Shown here piece after piece: positions 55,199 through 64,000 of a stretch of DNA of 64,000 nucleotides; position 1 is the first letter of the stretch; the number at the start of each line of letters is the position of its first letter. A program made the translations under genes and the position numbers. The DNA lies in contig NZ_JADYUM010000011.1 in assembly GCF_021531815.1 (NCBI RefSeq), forward strand, positions 1 to 64,000. Direction: 5' to 3'. The notes under the pieces were generated by a model. The model was not told where the DNA came from and did no database searches. It was given only the letters and a program-made list of their open reading frames with translations. This stretch comes from Pseudoflavonifractor phocaeensis. Its GTDB lineage: Bacteria > Bacillota > Clostridia > Oscillospirales > Oscillospiraceae.

Positions 55199-56800
55199 TC
55201 AGCCTCCCGCCGGAGCAGTCTCCGTATCCAGGTAGGCTACGGTGTCCCCTTCCTCCAGTCCGCCGGTAATCTGGATGTACGCCCCGTCGCTGACCCCCAG
55301 GGTGACGGTCCGCTCCTCCAGTTGGGCGGGATCGGTCAGGGTCCCGTTCTCCCCCAGGGCTCCCGCCGGGACTGCCAGCACCTTGTTCCCCCGGCTCACC
55401 GCTGAAACAGGGACGGTCAGGGCCCCGGAGACCGCATCCCCCAGGATGACGGCCGACACGTTCATCCCGGGCTTCAGGTCCCCGTACTCCTCCACCCGAA
55501 TGGTGGCGGGGTAGGTGGTAAAGCCGTTGGTGGTGGCGCCGTTGATGCTCACCCGGTCCACCACCCCCCGGAAGGTCTGGCCGGGCAGGGCGTCGGCGGT
55601 AATCTCCACCTGCTGCCCCTCCCGCACTTTTCCAATGTCCAGCTCGCTGACATTCATCTGCAGGGTCAGGCAGCTCAGGTCATAGAGGACCGCCAGGGTG
55701 CCGGAGTCGATGCCGTCCACCTTGTCCCCGGCTTTGACGTTCTTCTCAATGACGGTGCCAGAGATGGGGGCGGTGATGGTATAGCTGTCCAGGGCCTCCT
55801 GAGCCTGCTGGCAGGTGAGCCGGGCGTTTTCCACGGCGATGGAGGCGCTCTCCAAAGAGGTGTGGACGGCGGAGCCCCCCAGGGTGGCCAGGGCGCTGCC
55901 GGCGGACACCCTGCTGCCGGCGGTGACCAGGACGTCCGTGACCTCGCCGGAGGTCTGGGCCACCACGGTCTGGCGCATGTTCTCCTCAAAATGGCCGCTG
56001 CCCGCGCAGGGAACGTCCCCCGCCACGGCGGTGGCCGTGTCAGCGGAGGTCAGGGCGCCGGGGTTGCTGACGCGGATCTTCACCTGGCGGACCAGGGTGC
56101 CGCCCGCCCCCACCAGGTCGGCGGAGGACACCGACTCCACGGTGCCCGGCAGGGTCTCCAGGGTGCCGGAAAGGGTCACTTGGGCGCTCTGGCCCGGAGA
56201 GAGCTTCTGGGCGTCGGCGGAGAGGAAAGGCAGGGTAAGGGTCAGGGTGGAGGTATCCGCAATATCCGCGATGGCGGTGCCTGGGGACACCAGGTTCCCC
56301 TTCCGGACATGGACCTGCTGCACCACCCCCGCGGCGGAGGCGCTGGGCGTCAGAGCGGCGGACAGCTCGTCATAGCTCAGCTGGGCCTGGCGCAGGGAGA
56401 GCTGCGCCTGCTGGAGGGCCGTCTGGGCCTTGCTGGGGTCGATGCGGTAGAGCAGATCCCCCTTCTCCACCCTGTCCCCTACCTCCAGCGGGGCCTCCAG
56501 CACCTCTCCCGAGATCAGGGTCCCCACCTGGTAAGTCTGGATCGCCTGCACCGTTCCGGTGCCCTCCACCGTCACCGTCAGGTCCCGGCGCTGGACGGCT
56601 TCGGTGAGGTAAGCGGAAGCCATGCCCCCGTCGTTCGCCCCGTTTCCCCGAAACAGAAACCAATAGGCCGCCAGCGCCAGTACTAGCAGGACCGCCAGTC
56701 CCCGAAGCCACTTCTTTCGTTTTTTCGGGGCCTGAAAAACAGGTCCCTCTTTCTTCCGGGGCGCCTGGACCGCCGGAGTCGTTGCCTGTGTCGCTTCCAT
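55199..56800 (-). CDS. Membrane-fusion (HlyD/MacA-like) efflux subunit
   Basis: 533 aa. One N-terminal helix (about 30-47), a beta-barrel/lipoyl region (VEGTGTVQAIQTYQVGTLISGEV), a helical hairpin and a second lipoyl half (TITAPISGTVIEKNVKAGDKV). It is longer than most MacA-type proteins because the central part (about 155-285) appears duplicated or extended. First gene of the three-gene operon fusion protein-ATPase-permease, an exporter for an unknown substrate. Confidence 0.9.
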   Translation of the reverse strand: MEATQATTPAVQAPRKKEGPVFQAPKKRKKWLRGLAVLLVLALAAYWFLFRGNGANDGGMASAYLTEAVQRRDLTVTVEGTGTVQAIQTYQVGTLISGEVLEAPLEVGDRVEKGDLLYRIDPSKAQTALQQAQLSLRQAQLSYDELSAALTPSASAAGVVQQVHVRKGNLVSPGTAIADIADTSTLTLTLPFLSADAQKLSPGQSAQVTLSGTLETLPGTVESVSSADLVGAGGTLVRQVKIRVSNPGALTSADTATAVAGDVPCAGSGHFEENMRQTVVAQTSGEVTDVLVTAGSRVSAGSALATLGGSAVHTSLESASIAVENARLTCQQAQEALDSYTITAPISGTVIEKNVKAGDKVDGIDSGTLAVLYDLSCLTLQMNVSELDIGKVREGQQVEITADALPGQTFRGVVDRVSINGATTNGFTTYPATIRVEEYGDLKPGMNVSAVILGDAVSGALTVPVSAVSRGNKVLAVPAGALGENGTLTDPAQLEERTVTLGVSDGAYIQITGGLEEGDTVAYLDTETAPAGG

Positions 56801-56950
56801 GGTCAGTCTCCTTTTGGGCCCGGCACGGGCCCCTGGTTTTGCTTTTGATTCTAGCGGGCAAAGCTTAGATTCCTTGTAAGAAATCCTGAAAATTTCATTA
56901 AATTTCCACCCGCGGCCCCTACGCTACACCTTCCATCAAGGGGAAGGTCA

Positions 56951-56984
56951 AGAAAAAAAGACCGCCTGAGGCGGTCTTTTTTCT
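56951..56984. terminator. Bidirectional terminator between the HAD gene and the efflux operon
   Basis: AAAAAAGACCGCC / GGCGGTCTTTTTT with a tight loop. Confidence 0.88.
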
Positions 56985-57000
56985 GATTCCCATGTTGTCT

Positions 57001-57798
57001 TTATTCCAAACAGCTCAAAATGGCGGCAGCCACGCCCTCCTCCCCGTTGGAGGGGGCGATCCGGGCGGCAATTTCTTTGATGGCGGAAGACGCGTTGCCC
57101 ATGGCGATGGGGGTGCCCACCGCCCGGAGCATGGCCAGGTCGTTGTCGCTGTCCCCCACGGCGGCGCACTGGTCCAGGGGCACGCCGTACATCATGGCCA
57201 GCAGAGCCAGGGTCCTCCCCTTGTCCACCCCCGAGGCCACCAGTTCAAAGTCATGGTCGTTGGAGGCGGTCAGTTCCACCCCCGGCAGGGCGGCCAGCTC
57301 CTCCAGGGGGTAGGCCGGCCGGTTCCAGTCCCCGTGCACCTTGGTCAGGGGCAGTCCCCGCTCCTCCAGATAGGCCAGGGGGTCGTCCACCGTCACGGCG
57401 TTGTCGTGGAAGGCGGGGTAGGGGTAGGTCCGCAGCAGAGACTCCTTGGAGAAGGGGTCCAGGACAATTTGGTCCCCGGCAAAGATCATCAGCTCGATCT
57501 CCCGGCCCAAGCACAGCTCCAGCACCCGCCGGCCGGAGGGCTCCGGGATATCCCGGCGGCGGAGGACCTGCCCGGTGCTTCCATCCACCAGGGCCGCGCC
57601 CCCCAGGCAGGAGATCAGAGCGTCACAGCCGGCCTCTTTGGCGAACCAGATGGCCTCGGGGATGGGCCGGCCAGTGTCCAGCACCACCCGGACGCCCGTT
57701 TCCCTGGCCCTGGCAATGGCGTCCTTCGCCCCTTGCGTGATCTTCCCAGACGGGTCCAGCAGGGTGCCGTCCAGGTCCAGGGCAATGAGTTTTATCAT
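57001..57798 (-). CDS. HAD-superfamily Cof-type phosphatase
   Basis: 265 aa. Motif I IALDLDGTLL with nucleophile Asp, motif II-type LDTGRP, the Lys in GVDKGRTLALL and motif IV VGDSDNDLAML. The C2B cap domain lies between. These enzymes dephosphorylate sugar phosphates, FMN or PLP; specificity is not readable. It follows feoB by 71 bases on the same strand. Confidence 0.92.
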   Translation of the reverse strand: MIKLIALDLDGTLLDPSGKITQGAKDAIARARETGVRVVLDTGRPIPEAIWFAKEAGCDALISCLGGAALVDGSTGQVLRRRDIPEPSGRRVLELCLGREIELMIFAGDQIVLDPFSKESLLRTYPYPAFHDNAVTVDDPLAYLEERGLPLTKVHGDWNRPAYPLEELAALPGVELTASNDHDFELVASGVDKGRTLALLAMMYGVPLDQCAAVGDSDNDLAMLRAVGTPIAMGNASSAIKEIAARIAPSNGEEGVAAAILSCLE

Positions 57799-57869
57799 AG
57801 GATCATCCTTCCGGTGTGGAGTTTATCCGGGCAGGGCGGGGGCTTACCCCCGCTTCTTCTCCCTAGCGC

Positions 57870-60284
57870 TCATAGAAACAGGCTGCCCAGCTGGTACACC
57901 AGCATGGACACCACATAGGCGCAGCCGATCTGCCAGGCGATGGAGAAGCAGGCCCATTTCTTGCTGTTCATCTCCTTGAACAGAGTGGACACGGCGGCCA
58001 CGCAGGGGACATACAGCAGCACGAAGACCAGCAGGGAAAAGGCGGACAGGGGGGTGAAGCCGGTCATGGCGGCGGCTACCTCCCCGCTGGCTGCGGTAAG
58101 GGGGAAGCCGTAGAACATGGACAGGGAGGACACCACCATCTCCTTGGCGATGAGGCCGGTGAGCAGGGCCACGGCCGCCTGCCAGTGTCCGAAGCCGCAG
58201 GGGCCAAAGATGGGGGCGATCACCGAGCCAAGGGCGCCCAGCATGCTGTGGTCGGCGCTCTCCACCATATGGAGGGAGAAGTCGAAGGACTGGAGCAGCC
58301 ACAGCACCATGGACATGAGCAGGATCAGGGTGCCCGCTTTGATGAGGAAGCCCTTCACCTTCTGCCATACGTGGGTCATCATGTTGCCCAGGGAGGGCAG
58401 GCGGTAGGGGGGCAGCTCCAGCACGAAGGGGGCGGGCTCCCCGGCGAACAGGGTGTGCTTGAAAAACAGGCCGGACAAGATGCCCACCACCATACCGATG
58501 ACGTACAGGGCGAAGACCACCAACCCCGCCCAGGCGCCGAAGAAGGCGGAGGAAATGAGGCCGTAGACGGGCAGCTTGGCGGAGCAGGACATGAAGGGCA
58601 CCAGCAGGATGGTCATCCGCCGGTCCTTCTCGTTCTCCATGGTCCGGGCGCCCATAATGGCGGGCACCGAGCAGCCAAAGCCCATGAGCATGGGGATGAA
58701 GGCCTTGCCGCTGAGGCCGAACCGGCGCAGCAGCCGGTCCATGATGAAGGCGGCCCGGGACATATAGCCCGAGTCCTCCAGGAAGGACAGGAAGAAAAAC
58801 AGCAGGGCGATCTGGGGCAGGAAGGTGAGCACGCCGCCCACGCCGCCGATGATGCCGTCACACAGAAGGGAGACCAGCACCCGGGACACCCCGGCCCCCG
58901 TCAAAACCGCCTCCAGCCAGACGGCCAGAGCGTCCATCCCCGCCCCCACCAAGTCGGACAGCCAGGAGCCGAAGGGGCCGAAGGTGACGGCGAACATCAC
59001 CAGCATGGTGCACAGGAACAGGGGGATGGCGAAGATCCGGTGGGTCACCACCTTGTCGATCTTCTCGCTGAAGGTCAGCTCCCCGGCTCCCTGGCCCTTG
59101 ACCACCGAGGCGGAGACTACCTTTTCAATGTACTGGTAGCGGCTGTCGGCGATGAGGGTCTCCCGGTCTCCCAGGTCGCTGGAGTTCTCATACTCCGCCA
59201 CCACCTTCTCCAGGCGGTCCTTCACATTCTGGGGCAGGCCCAGGGCCTTGGCCACGATGTCATCCCCCTCCAACAGCTTGATGGAGGCCCAGTGGGCAGG
59301 GAGGTGGGCGGCGTAGGCGTAGTCGTGGATCAGTTCGCCCATGCGGTGGTGGATGTCGTGGGTAAAGTCGTCATAGAGGTCATCCGGCTCGATGGTGCAG
59401 CCCAGGTGCATCTGCCGGTGGGCGGTGTGGAGCAGTTCCTCCAGCCCCTCCCCCGTCCGGGCGGTGATGGGGACCACGGGGATGCCCAGTTCCTTGGACA
59501 GGCGCGCCACGTCGATCTGGTCCCCCCGCTTGGCCACCTCGTCCATGAAGTTCAGGGCTACCACCATGGGCCGTTCCAGCTCCAGCAGCTGGACGGTGAG
59601 GTACAAGTTGCGCTCCAGGTTGGTGGCGTCCACGATGTCGATGACGCAGTCGGGGGCCTCCCCGATGATAAAGTCCCGGGAGACGATCTCCTCCATGGAG
59701 TAGGGGGACAGGGAGTAGATGCCGGGCAGGTCCACCACCGTGAGCACCTTGTCCCCCAGATGGGCGGTGCCCTCCTTTTTCTCCACCGTGACGCCGGGCC
59801 AGTTGCCCACATACTGGTTGGAGCCGGTGAGGGCGTTGAACAGAGTGGTCTTGCCGCAGTTGGGGTTGCCCGCCAGGGCGATGCGCATGGGCCGGCTGTC
59901 GTGGGCGGAGGCGTCATAGCCCGCGGCGTGCTCATTGAGCTCATGCTCATGGTCCCGCATCTGGCGGCGCACCGTCTCCGGGTCCGCCTCCCGGCGGGTC
60001 ATGGCCCGGCGTGCGCTGTCCGCCTCCCGGCGCGGGTTGCCCATGACGATCTGCTCCGCGTCCGCCCGGCGCAGGGACAGCTCATAGCCCCGGAGGCTCA
60101 CCTCCAGGGGGTCCCCCAGGGGGGCGATCTTGGTCACCTTCACCTGGGTCCCGGGGGTCAGCCCCATGTCCACCAGCCGCCGCTTCACCGCTCCGGACTG
60201 GTTGCCCACCGAGAGGATGGTGCCGCTCTGGCCCGGAGTCAGGTCATTCAATGTTTTCCTATCCGGTCTTTTTGTCTGTTCCAT
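57870..60284 (-). CDS. feoB: FeoA-FeoB fusion ferrous iron transporter
   Basis: 804 aa. Residues about 12-80 are a FeoA SH3-like domain (LTPGQSGTILSVG, RRLVDMGLTPGTQVKV) fused by a charged linker (85-130) to FeoB. The G domain has G1 GNPNCGKTT (139-147), G3 DLPGIYS and G4-like ALNFMDE. The membrane domain has the Gate motifs with Cys (FGCSVPAIMGAR, PFMSCSAKLPVY). It imports Fe2+ in a GTP-dependent way. Separate feoA genes are the usual arrangement, so the fusion is notable but known in Clostridia. Confidence 0.95.
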   Translation of the reverse strand: MEQTKRPDRKTLNDLTPGQSGTILSVGNQSGAVKRRLVDMGLTPGTQVKVTKIAPLGDPLEVSLRGYELSLRRADAEQIVMGNPRREADSARRAMTRREADPETVRRQMRDHEHELNEHAAGYDASAHDSRPMRIALAGNPNCGKTTLFNALTGSNQYVGNWPGVTVEKKEGTAHLGDKVLTVVDLPGIYSLSPYSMEEIVSRDFIIGEAPDCVIDIVDATNLERNLYLTVQLLELERPMVVALNFMDEVAKRGDQIDVARLSKELGIPVVPITARTGEGLEELLHTAHRQMHLGCTIEPDDLYDDFTHDIHHRMGELIHDYAYAAHLPAHWASIKLLEGDDIVAKALGLPQNVKDRLEKVVAEYENSSDLGDRETLIADSRYQYIEKVVSASVVKGQGAGELTFSEKIDKVVTHRIFAIPLFLCTMLVMFAVTFGPFGSWLSDLVGAGMDALAVWLEAVLTGAGVSRVLVSLLCDGIIGGVGGVLTFLPQIALLFFFLSFLEDSGYMSRAAFIMDRLLRRFGLSGKAFIPMLMGFGCSVPAIMGARTMENEKDRRMTILLVPFMSCSAKLPVYGLISSAFFGAWAGLVVFALYVIGMVVGILSGLFFKHTLFAGEPAPFVLELPPYRLPSLGNMMTHVWQKVKGFLIKAGTLILLMSMVLWLLQSFDFSLHMVESADHSMLGALGSVIAPIFGPCGFGHWQAAVALLTGLIAKEMVVSSLSMFYGFPLTAASGEVAAAMTGFTPLSAFSLLVFVLLYVPCVAAVSTLFKEMNSKKWACFSIAWQIGCAYVVSMLVYQLGSLFL

Positions 60285-60322
60285 TGATAAGTCCCTTCTC
60301 TTGGATCAGAATATCCACATAG

Positions 60323-60351
60323 ATTATACGAAAGGGCCCCTATAATTTCAA
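60323..60351 (-). promoter_or_regulatory. Promoter of feoB
   Basis: TTGAAA (60351-60346), 17 bases, TATAAT (60328-60323). No clear Fur box seen. Confidence 0.78.
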
Positions 60352-60453
60352 GGGAAAGTTAATTGCAGCAAACTCCTCCGGGTACAGAAAAGGAGCGCCC
60401 GAAACCTGCGTCCCTTTGTGCAGATTTTAACGGTCGGGCCACCGGGACATAAA

Positions 60454-60539
60454 AAACGGAGCGCCCAGCCGGACGCTCCGTTCCTTTTCCTATTTACTAT
60501 GTTCAGGCCAGGGCGGCGGTGATGATAGCCATGGAATAG
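60454..60539 (-). pseudogene. Detached copy of the pta 3' end and terminator
   Basis: 60501-60539 matches 60743-60781, the last codons of pta including the stop, in 38 of 39 bases. The adjoining terminator stem ACGGAGCG / CGCTCCGT (60456-60481) matches the true pta terminator at 60705-60730. It encodes only the last residues SMAIITAALA and cannot function. Confidence 0.85.
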
Positions 60540-60700
60540 GTCCCATGGGAGCGCACTCCCATGGGAACCCGTTACTGTTTCAATGCTCGGGCGAAGTGAA
60601 TTCGCCCTGCGCAAATCCGGTCCCGCTTTGGCGGCACCGGATTTACGGCGCACAGCGCCGCCCCATCACAGATGGGGCCCGAGGTCTATTCCATGGCAAA
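60540..60700 (-). repeat. Hairpin array between pta and the copy of its 3' end
   Basis: 161 bases, no gene. Consecutive stems: TCCCATGGGA pair (60541-60567), GGGCGAA / TTCGCCC (60590-60608), AAATCCGGT / ACCGGATTT (60616-60645), GGCGC / GCGCC (60647-60660) and CCCCATC / GATGGGG (60661-60677). 60681-60697 is an exact inverted copy of 60770-60786 inside pta. Confidence 0.65.
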
Positions 60701-60735
60701 TAAAACGGAGCGCCCAGCTGGACGCTCCGTTCTCT
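60701..60735 (-). terminator. Terminator of pta
   Basis: On the minus strand, ACGGAGCG / CGCTCCGT followed by TTTTA. Confidence 0.8.
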
Positions 60736-60744
60736 CTATTCTGT

Positions 60745-61719
60745 TCAGGCCAGGGCAGCGGTGATGATAGCCATGGAATAGACCTCCTGGGCGTTGCAGC
60801 CGCGGGACAGGTCGTTGATGGGGGCATTCAGGCCCAGCAGGATGGGGCCGTAAGCCTCGAAGGAGCCCAGGCGCTGGGCGATCTTGTAGCCGATGTTGCC
60901 GGCGTTGATGTCGGGGAAGATGAAGGTGTTGGCGTAGCCGGCCACCTTGGAGCCCTTGCACTTGGTCTGGGCCACCCGGGGGGAGACAGCGGCGTCGAAC
61001 TGCAGCTCGCCCTCGATGGGCACGTTGGGCATGGCCAGCTTGGCCTTCTCGGCGGCGTTGCGCATCTTGTCCACGTCCTCGCCCTTGCCGGAGCCCAGGG
61101 TGGAGTAGCTCAGGAAGGCCACCTTGGGGTCGATGCCGAAGATCTTGGCGCAGGAGACGGTCTCGGAGGCGATCTCCACCAGCTCGTCCTCGGTGGGCTT
61201 AATGTTGATGGCGCAGTCGGCCATGGCCAGCACGTCGTTGTCGCCGGTGGCGGAAGGACGGACCAGGATGAAGCAGGAGGACACGATGGAGTTGCCGGGC
61301 TTGGTCTTGACCAGCTGCAGGGCGGGACGGACGGTGTCGGCGGTGGAGTAGGTGGCGCCGCCCAGCAGGGCGTCAGCCTCACCCATGGCCACCAGCATGG
61401 TGCCGAAGTAGTTGCCCTTCTTCAGGGCGGCGCGGCAGTCGTCCTCGGTCATCTTGCCCTTGCGCAGCTCCACCATGCGCTTGACCATGGCGTCCATGCC
61501 GGCGTAGGTCTCGGGGTCGATGATGATGGCGCCCCGGATGTTGAAGCCGGCCTCCTCGGCGGCGGCCAGAACCGCGGCCTCATTGCCGATGAGGATGGGG
61601 GTCAGGAAGGTACCGGACAGCAGGCGGGCGGAAGCCTCCAGGATACGGGGGTCGGTGCCCTCGGTGAACACGATCTTGCGGGGGTGTGCTTTCAGGATCT
61701 CGATGAGTTTCTTGAACAT
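60745..61719 (-). CDS. pta: Phosphate acetyltransferase
   Basis: 324 aa, the short single-domain Pta. Recognised by IVFTEGTDPRILEAS at the start, ADALLGGATYSTADTVRPALQ, and TFIFPDINAGNIGYKIAQRLG with GPILLGLNAPINDLSRGC near the end. Converts acetyl-CoA and phosphate to acetyl phosphate, giving ATP through acetate kinase, which is not in the window. The promoter TTGCAT (61802-61797), 17 bases, TACCAT (61779-61774) is plausible. Its 3' end is duplicated downstream. Confidence 0.95.
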   Translation of the reverse strand: MFKKLIEILKAHPRKIVFTEGTDPRILEASARLLSGTFLTPILIGNEAAVLAAAEEAGFNIRGAIIIDPETYAGMDAMVKRMVELRKGKMTEDDCRAALKKGNYFGTMLVAMGEADALLGGATYSTADTVRPALQLVKTKPGNSIVSSCFILVRPSATGDNDVLAMADCAINIKPTEDELVEIASETVSCAKIFGIDPKVAFLSYSTLGSGKGEDVDKMRNAAEKAKLAMPNVPIEGELQFDAAVSPRVAQTKCKGSKVAGYANTFIFPDINAGNIGYKIAQRLGSFEAYGPILLGLNAPINDLSRGCNAQEVYSMAIITAALA

Positions 61720-62028
61720 ATTTCATTCCTCCAAATCAAATTCCGGCGCACAAACACGCTGCTTTCGGTGACTATGGTAGCATTTCCCGCCGCAAAATGC
61801 AAGAGCCTTGGCCCCGGTTTCCGTCCTTCTTTTTCGATGGATCAGGCCCCTGCCATGCCGGTTTGTTCAAGGGTCGGCCGCATACCCCGCCCTTCCGGGC
61901 AAAACGGCCCGCAGACGGCCCCATTCTCCGGCTCTCCCGGAATTTTTCCGCATTTTCCTCTTTACGCCACGTAATGTTTTCAGGTATACTATACCAAGTG
62001 TATTGTGATTTTTATGAGGTGACCACTT
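61720..62028. other. Divergent intergenic region between pta and an XRE gene
   Basis: 309 bases, no gene seen. Holds the pta promoter (61774-61802) and, for the XRE gene, TATACT at 61985-61990 within the near-palindrome GGTATACTATACC, with a weak TTTACG 18 bases upstream. The palindrome may be an autoregulatory operator. Confidence 0.5.
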
Positions 62029-62718
62029 GTGAACGAAGAATTTTCCCGCACCCTGTCCCTCCTCCGCCAGGAGAAGGGGGTCAGCCAACGCACCGCCGCC
62101 GCGGCCCTGGGGATCTCCCAGGCCCTGCTGAGCCACTATGAAAACGGCATCCGGGAGCCCGGCCTCCCCTTTGTGGTTCGTGCCTGCGACTACTACGGCG
62201 TGTCCGCCGACTTTCTCCTGGGCCGCACCCTCAGCCGGGACGGCACCACCATCGCTCCGGAGGAGCTCTACGACCTGAGCGACGAGAAAAACAATTCCAT
62301 GAAGGGCGGCGTGCTGGCCCTGCTGTCCAAAAAGCTGCTGGTCAACTCCATCGGCGTGCTTTTCGACCTGCTGTCCAAGACGGGCAGCCGGGAGGCCATC
62401 AAGGCCGCCTCCAACTACCTGTCCACCGCCGTCTACACCATGTACCGCCGGCTGTACCAGGCGGACCCCGGCAACAACCCCGACTTTTTCTCCGTCCCCA
62501 CCCACTATTTTCAGGCGGGTCTGGCGGAGGCGGACATGAAGTGCGCCGAGGCAGAGCTGGCCGACGCCCTGGCCATTCACATCAAGGAAAAGGGGCCCAT
62601 GCCTGAGATGACCCACGACGCCCTGGCCCGGAATTATCCCGTGCTGTACCAGTCCCTGCTCCAGGTGGTCCACAACACCGGCGAGCGGATCAACGGCATT
62701 ATGGCGGGCCGGAAGTAA
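62029..62718 (+). CDS. XRE-family transcriptional regulator with C-terminal helical domain
   Basis: 229 aa. XRE domain at 1-65 (LRQEKGVSQRTAAAALGISQALLSHYENGIREP, then YYGVSADFLLGRT). The C-terminal 150 residues are mostly helical with no family I recognise and no membrane segment. The GTG at 62029 follows GAGGTG by seven bases. Single gene with its own promoter, upstream of a lipoprotein gene by 52 bases. Confidence 0.82.
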   Translation: MNEEFSRTLSLLRQEKGVSQRTAAAALGISQALLSHYENGIREPGLPFVVRACDYYGVSADFLLGRTLSRDGTTIAPEELYDLSDEKNNSMKGGVLALLSKKLLVNSIGVLFDLLSKTGSREAIKAASNYLSTAVYTMYRRLYQADPGNNPDFFSVPTHYFQAGLAEADMKCAEAELADALAIHIKEKGPMPEMTHDALARNYPVLYQSLLQVVHNTGERINGIMAGRK

Positions 62719-62770
62719 AACAATCTTTCCCCCTTAACGCGTTACGGCACATCCGCAAAGGAGGCAGATT

Positions 62771-63307
62771 ATGCGTAAATTGAGGACCCTCCTCCCCATG
62801 GTTTTCCTTCCATTGATATTGGTGCTGTCCGCCTGTCAGCAAAATCCCGCTCCTCCGTCCGAGCCAACCTTCGACCCCGTTGTATTTGTCCGCACCAGTG
62901 TGCAGACGCAGCCTGACGGCAGTTACGGCATTTGGGAATATAATGCCGATGAGAGCCGGACGCGTTTTACTTCCTATGACAGCCTCGGCCGTTACGCGTA
63001 CCGCATCGATTGTCTCTACGACGGCCAGAACCGTCTGCTTGAGGAGAAGTATCAGGGGCTCAACCAAGACGGCTCCGTCTTGGAGCAGTACACAACGTAC
63101 AACTACTCAGGCGCCGAAGCTGTCATTACCCTGAAAACCCCGGATTCTGCCCGCGCGGCCTGTACCTATACCATGTCTGACCCTGCGCATCAGGTAAAGG
63201 TCAAAAACGTGGGTCAGTCCTCCGGTAAGGTCACAGAACTGACCATTAAAGAGCTGGATGTCCAGGGCACCTGGCTGACCGATCAGCGCATCGTTCTGGA
63301 GCCGTAA
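62771..63307 (+). CDS. Putative lipoprotein with a YD-repeat-like segment
   Basis: 178 aa. Signal peptide with lipobox LSAC. The segment [30 protein letters not shown] resembles one or two YD/RHS-type repeats, seen also in small wall-attached lipoproteins. GC content is lower than its neighbours, as with the lipoprotein at 30119-30604. Good ribosome site (AAAGGAGG). Function unknown. Confidence 0.7.
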   Translation: MRKLRTLLPMVFLPLILVLSACQQNPAPPSEPTFDPVVFVRTSVQTQPDGSYGIWEYNADESRTRFTSYDSLGRYAYRIDCLYDGQNRLLEEKYQGLNQDGSVLEQYTTYNYSGAEAVITLKTPDSARAACTYTMSDPAHQVKVKNVGQSSGKVTELTIKELDVQGTWLTDQRIVLEP

Positions 63308-63350
63308 ATATTCCAGTCTTTTATCCCATATCCCACAAACGAGGTGCATT

Positions 63351-64000
63351 ATGACTGACCAATCCAAAATCCGAAACTTTTCTATCATCGCCCACATCGA
63401 CCACGGGAAGTCCACCTTGTCCGACCGGCTGATCGAACAGTGCCACGCGGTGGAGCAGCGCCAGATGGAGTCCCAGCTGCTGGACAACATGGACCTGGAG
63501 CGGGAGCGGGGCATCACCATCAAGGCCCGGGCGGTCCGTCTGGACTACCAGGCCCAGGACGGGGAGATTTACCACCTGAACCTCATCGACACCCCGGGCC
63601 ATGTGGACTTCAACTACGAGGTATCCCGCTCCCTGGCCGCCTGCGAGGGCGCGGTGCTCATCGTGGACGCCTCCCAGGGCATCGAGGCCCAGACCCTGGC
63701 CAACACCTACCTGGCCATGGAGCACGACCTGGAGATCCTCCCCGTGGTCAACAAGATCGACCTGCCCGCCGCCGATCCCAAACGGGTGAAGGATGAGATT
63801 GAAAATATCCTGGCCCTTCCCGCCCAGGACGCCCCGGAGATCTCCGCCAAGCAGGGCATCAACATCCCCGCCGTACTGGAGGACATCGTCCAGAACATCC
63901 CCGCCCCCACCGGCGATCCCAAGTCCCCCCTGAAGGCCCTGATCTTCGACAGCCAGTATGACCCCTACGTGGGCGTGGTGGTCTACTTCCGCATCATGGA
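63351..64000 (+). CDS. lepA: Elongation factor 4 (LepA), 5' part only
   Basis: The first 216 codons are present and the reading frame runs off the window end. G1 is AHIDHGKST, switch II is [11 protein letters not shown] and G4 is [26 protein letters not shown] is the standard LepA N-terminus. It is a translational GTPase that helps stalled or mis-translocated ribosomes. ATG at 63351 after GAGGTG. Confidence 0.95.
   Translation, partial: MTDQSKIRNFSIIAHIDHGKSTLSDRLIEQCHAVEQRQMESQLLDNMDLERERGITIKARAVRLDYQAQDGEIYHLNLIDTPGHVDFNYEVSRSLAACEGAVLIVDASQGIEAQTLANTYLAMEHDLEILPVVNKIDLPAADPKRVKDEIENILALPAQDAPEISAKQGINIPAVLEDIVQNIPAPTGDPKSPLKALIFDSQYDPYVGVVVYFRIM

Overview
The window is chromosomal DNA from a high-GC, anaerobic, endospore-forming member of the Clostridia, most likely an Oscillospiraceae gut commensal of the Flavonifractor/Pseudoflavonifractor kind. 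This placement is an inference from several things seen together: a SpoIIQ-like sporulation protein with a forespore-type promoter, the Firmicutes primosome pair DnaD/DnaI, ZapA, a FeoA-FeoB fusion, ETF/acyl-CoA dehydrogenase metabolism, strong GC bias at third codon positions, and purine-rich Shine-Dalgarno sites with frequent GTG/TTG starts. No insertion sequence, prophage, CRISPR array, rRNA or tRNA was found.

Layout. 1-6.5 kb: a 6S-like RNA, a flavoprotein, spoIIQ, a CBS protein, two membrane-tethered XRE regulators, lspA-rluD and an EamA exporter. 6.6-16.6 kb: the most accessory-looking part. It is a catabolic block of CoA-transferase, crotonase, nitroreductase-like flavoprotein, sodium:solute symporter and enolase-superfamily enzyme, read from one promoter and divergent from a LysR regulator. 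It is followed by an etfA-etfB-acyl-CoA dehydrogenase operon. 16.8-31.9 kb: housekeeping genes (PLP lyase, MarR, dnaI-dnaD, zapA, U32 peptidase, dut, maf-mreC-mreD-PBP2, mrp). 32-39.7 kb: gap, an orphan sensor-kinase-like protein, a DUF1846 protein, pyrG, and a MATE pump behind a terminator-type riboswitch-like leader. 39.7-48.2 kb: a maltodextrin/glycogen regulon (glgP, malQ, LacI regulator, ABC importer) with matching operators in front of glgP and of the importer. 48.5-57 kb: a cytidylate-kinase-like protein, an amidotransferase, a VanY-like peptidase, an SLH protein and a MacB-type efflux system. 57-64 kb: HAD phosphatase, feoB, pta, an XRE regulator, a lipoprotein and the start of lepA.

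How it fits together. A conserved element of about 70 bp occurs twice, once between the LysR gene and the enolase-superfamily gene and once in front of the EamA exporter 5.7 kb away. It ties uptake, processing and probable export into one LysR regulon. The combination of importer, CoA-transferase, crotonase, acyl-CoA dehydrogenase with ETF, and exporter resembles carnitine- or caffeate-type anaerobic reduction of an unsaturated acid, but with an enolase-superfamily entry enzyme. I do not recognise it as a described pathway, and it is the best candidate here for a new system. Two housekeeping genes, pyrG and pta, carry duplicated 3' ends just downstream, which look like recombination or integration scars.
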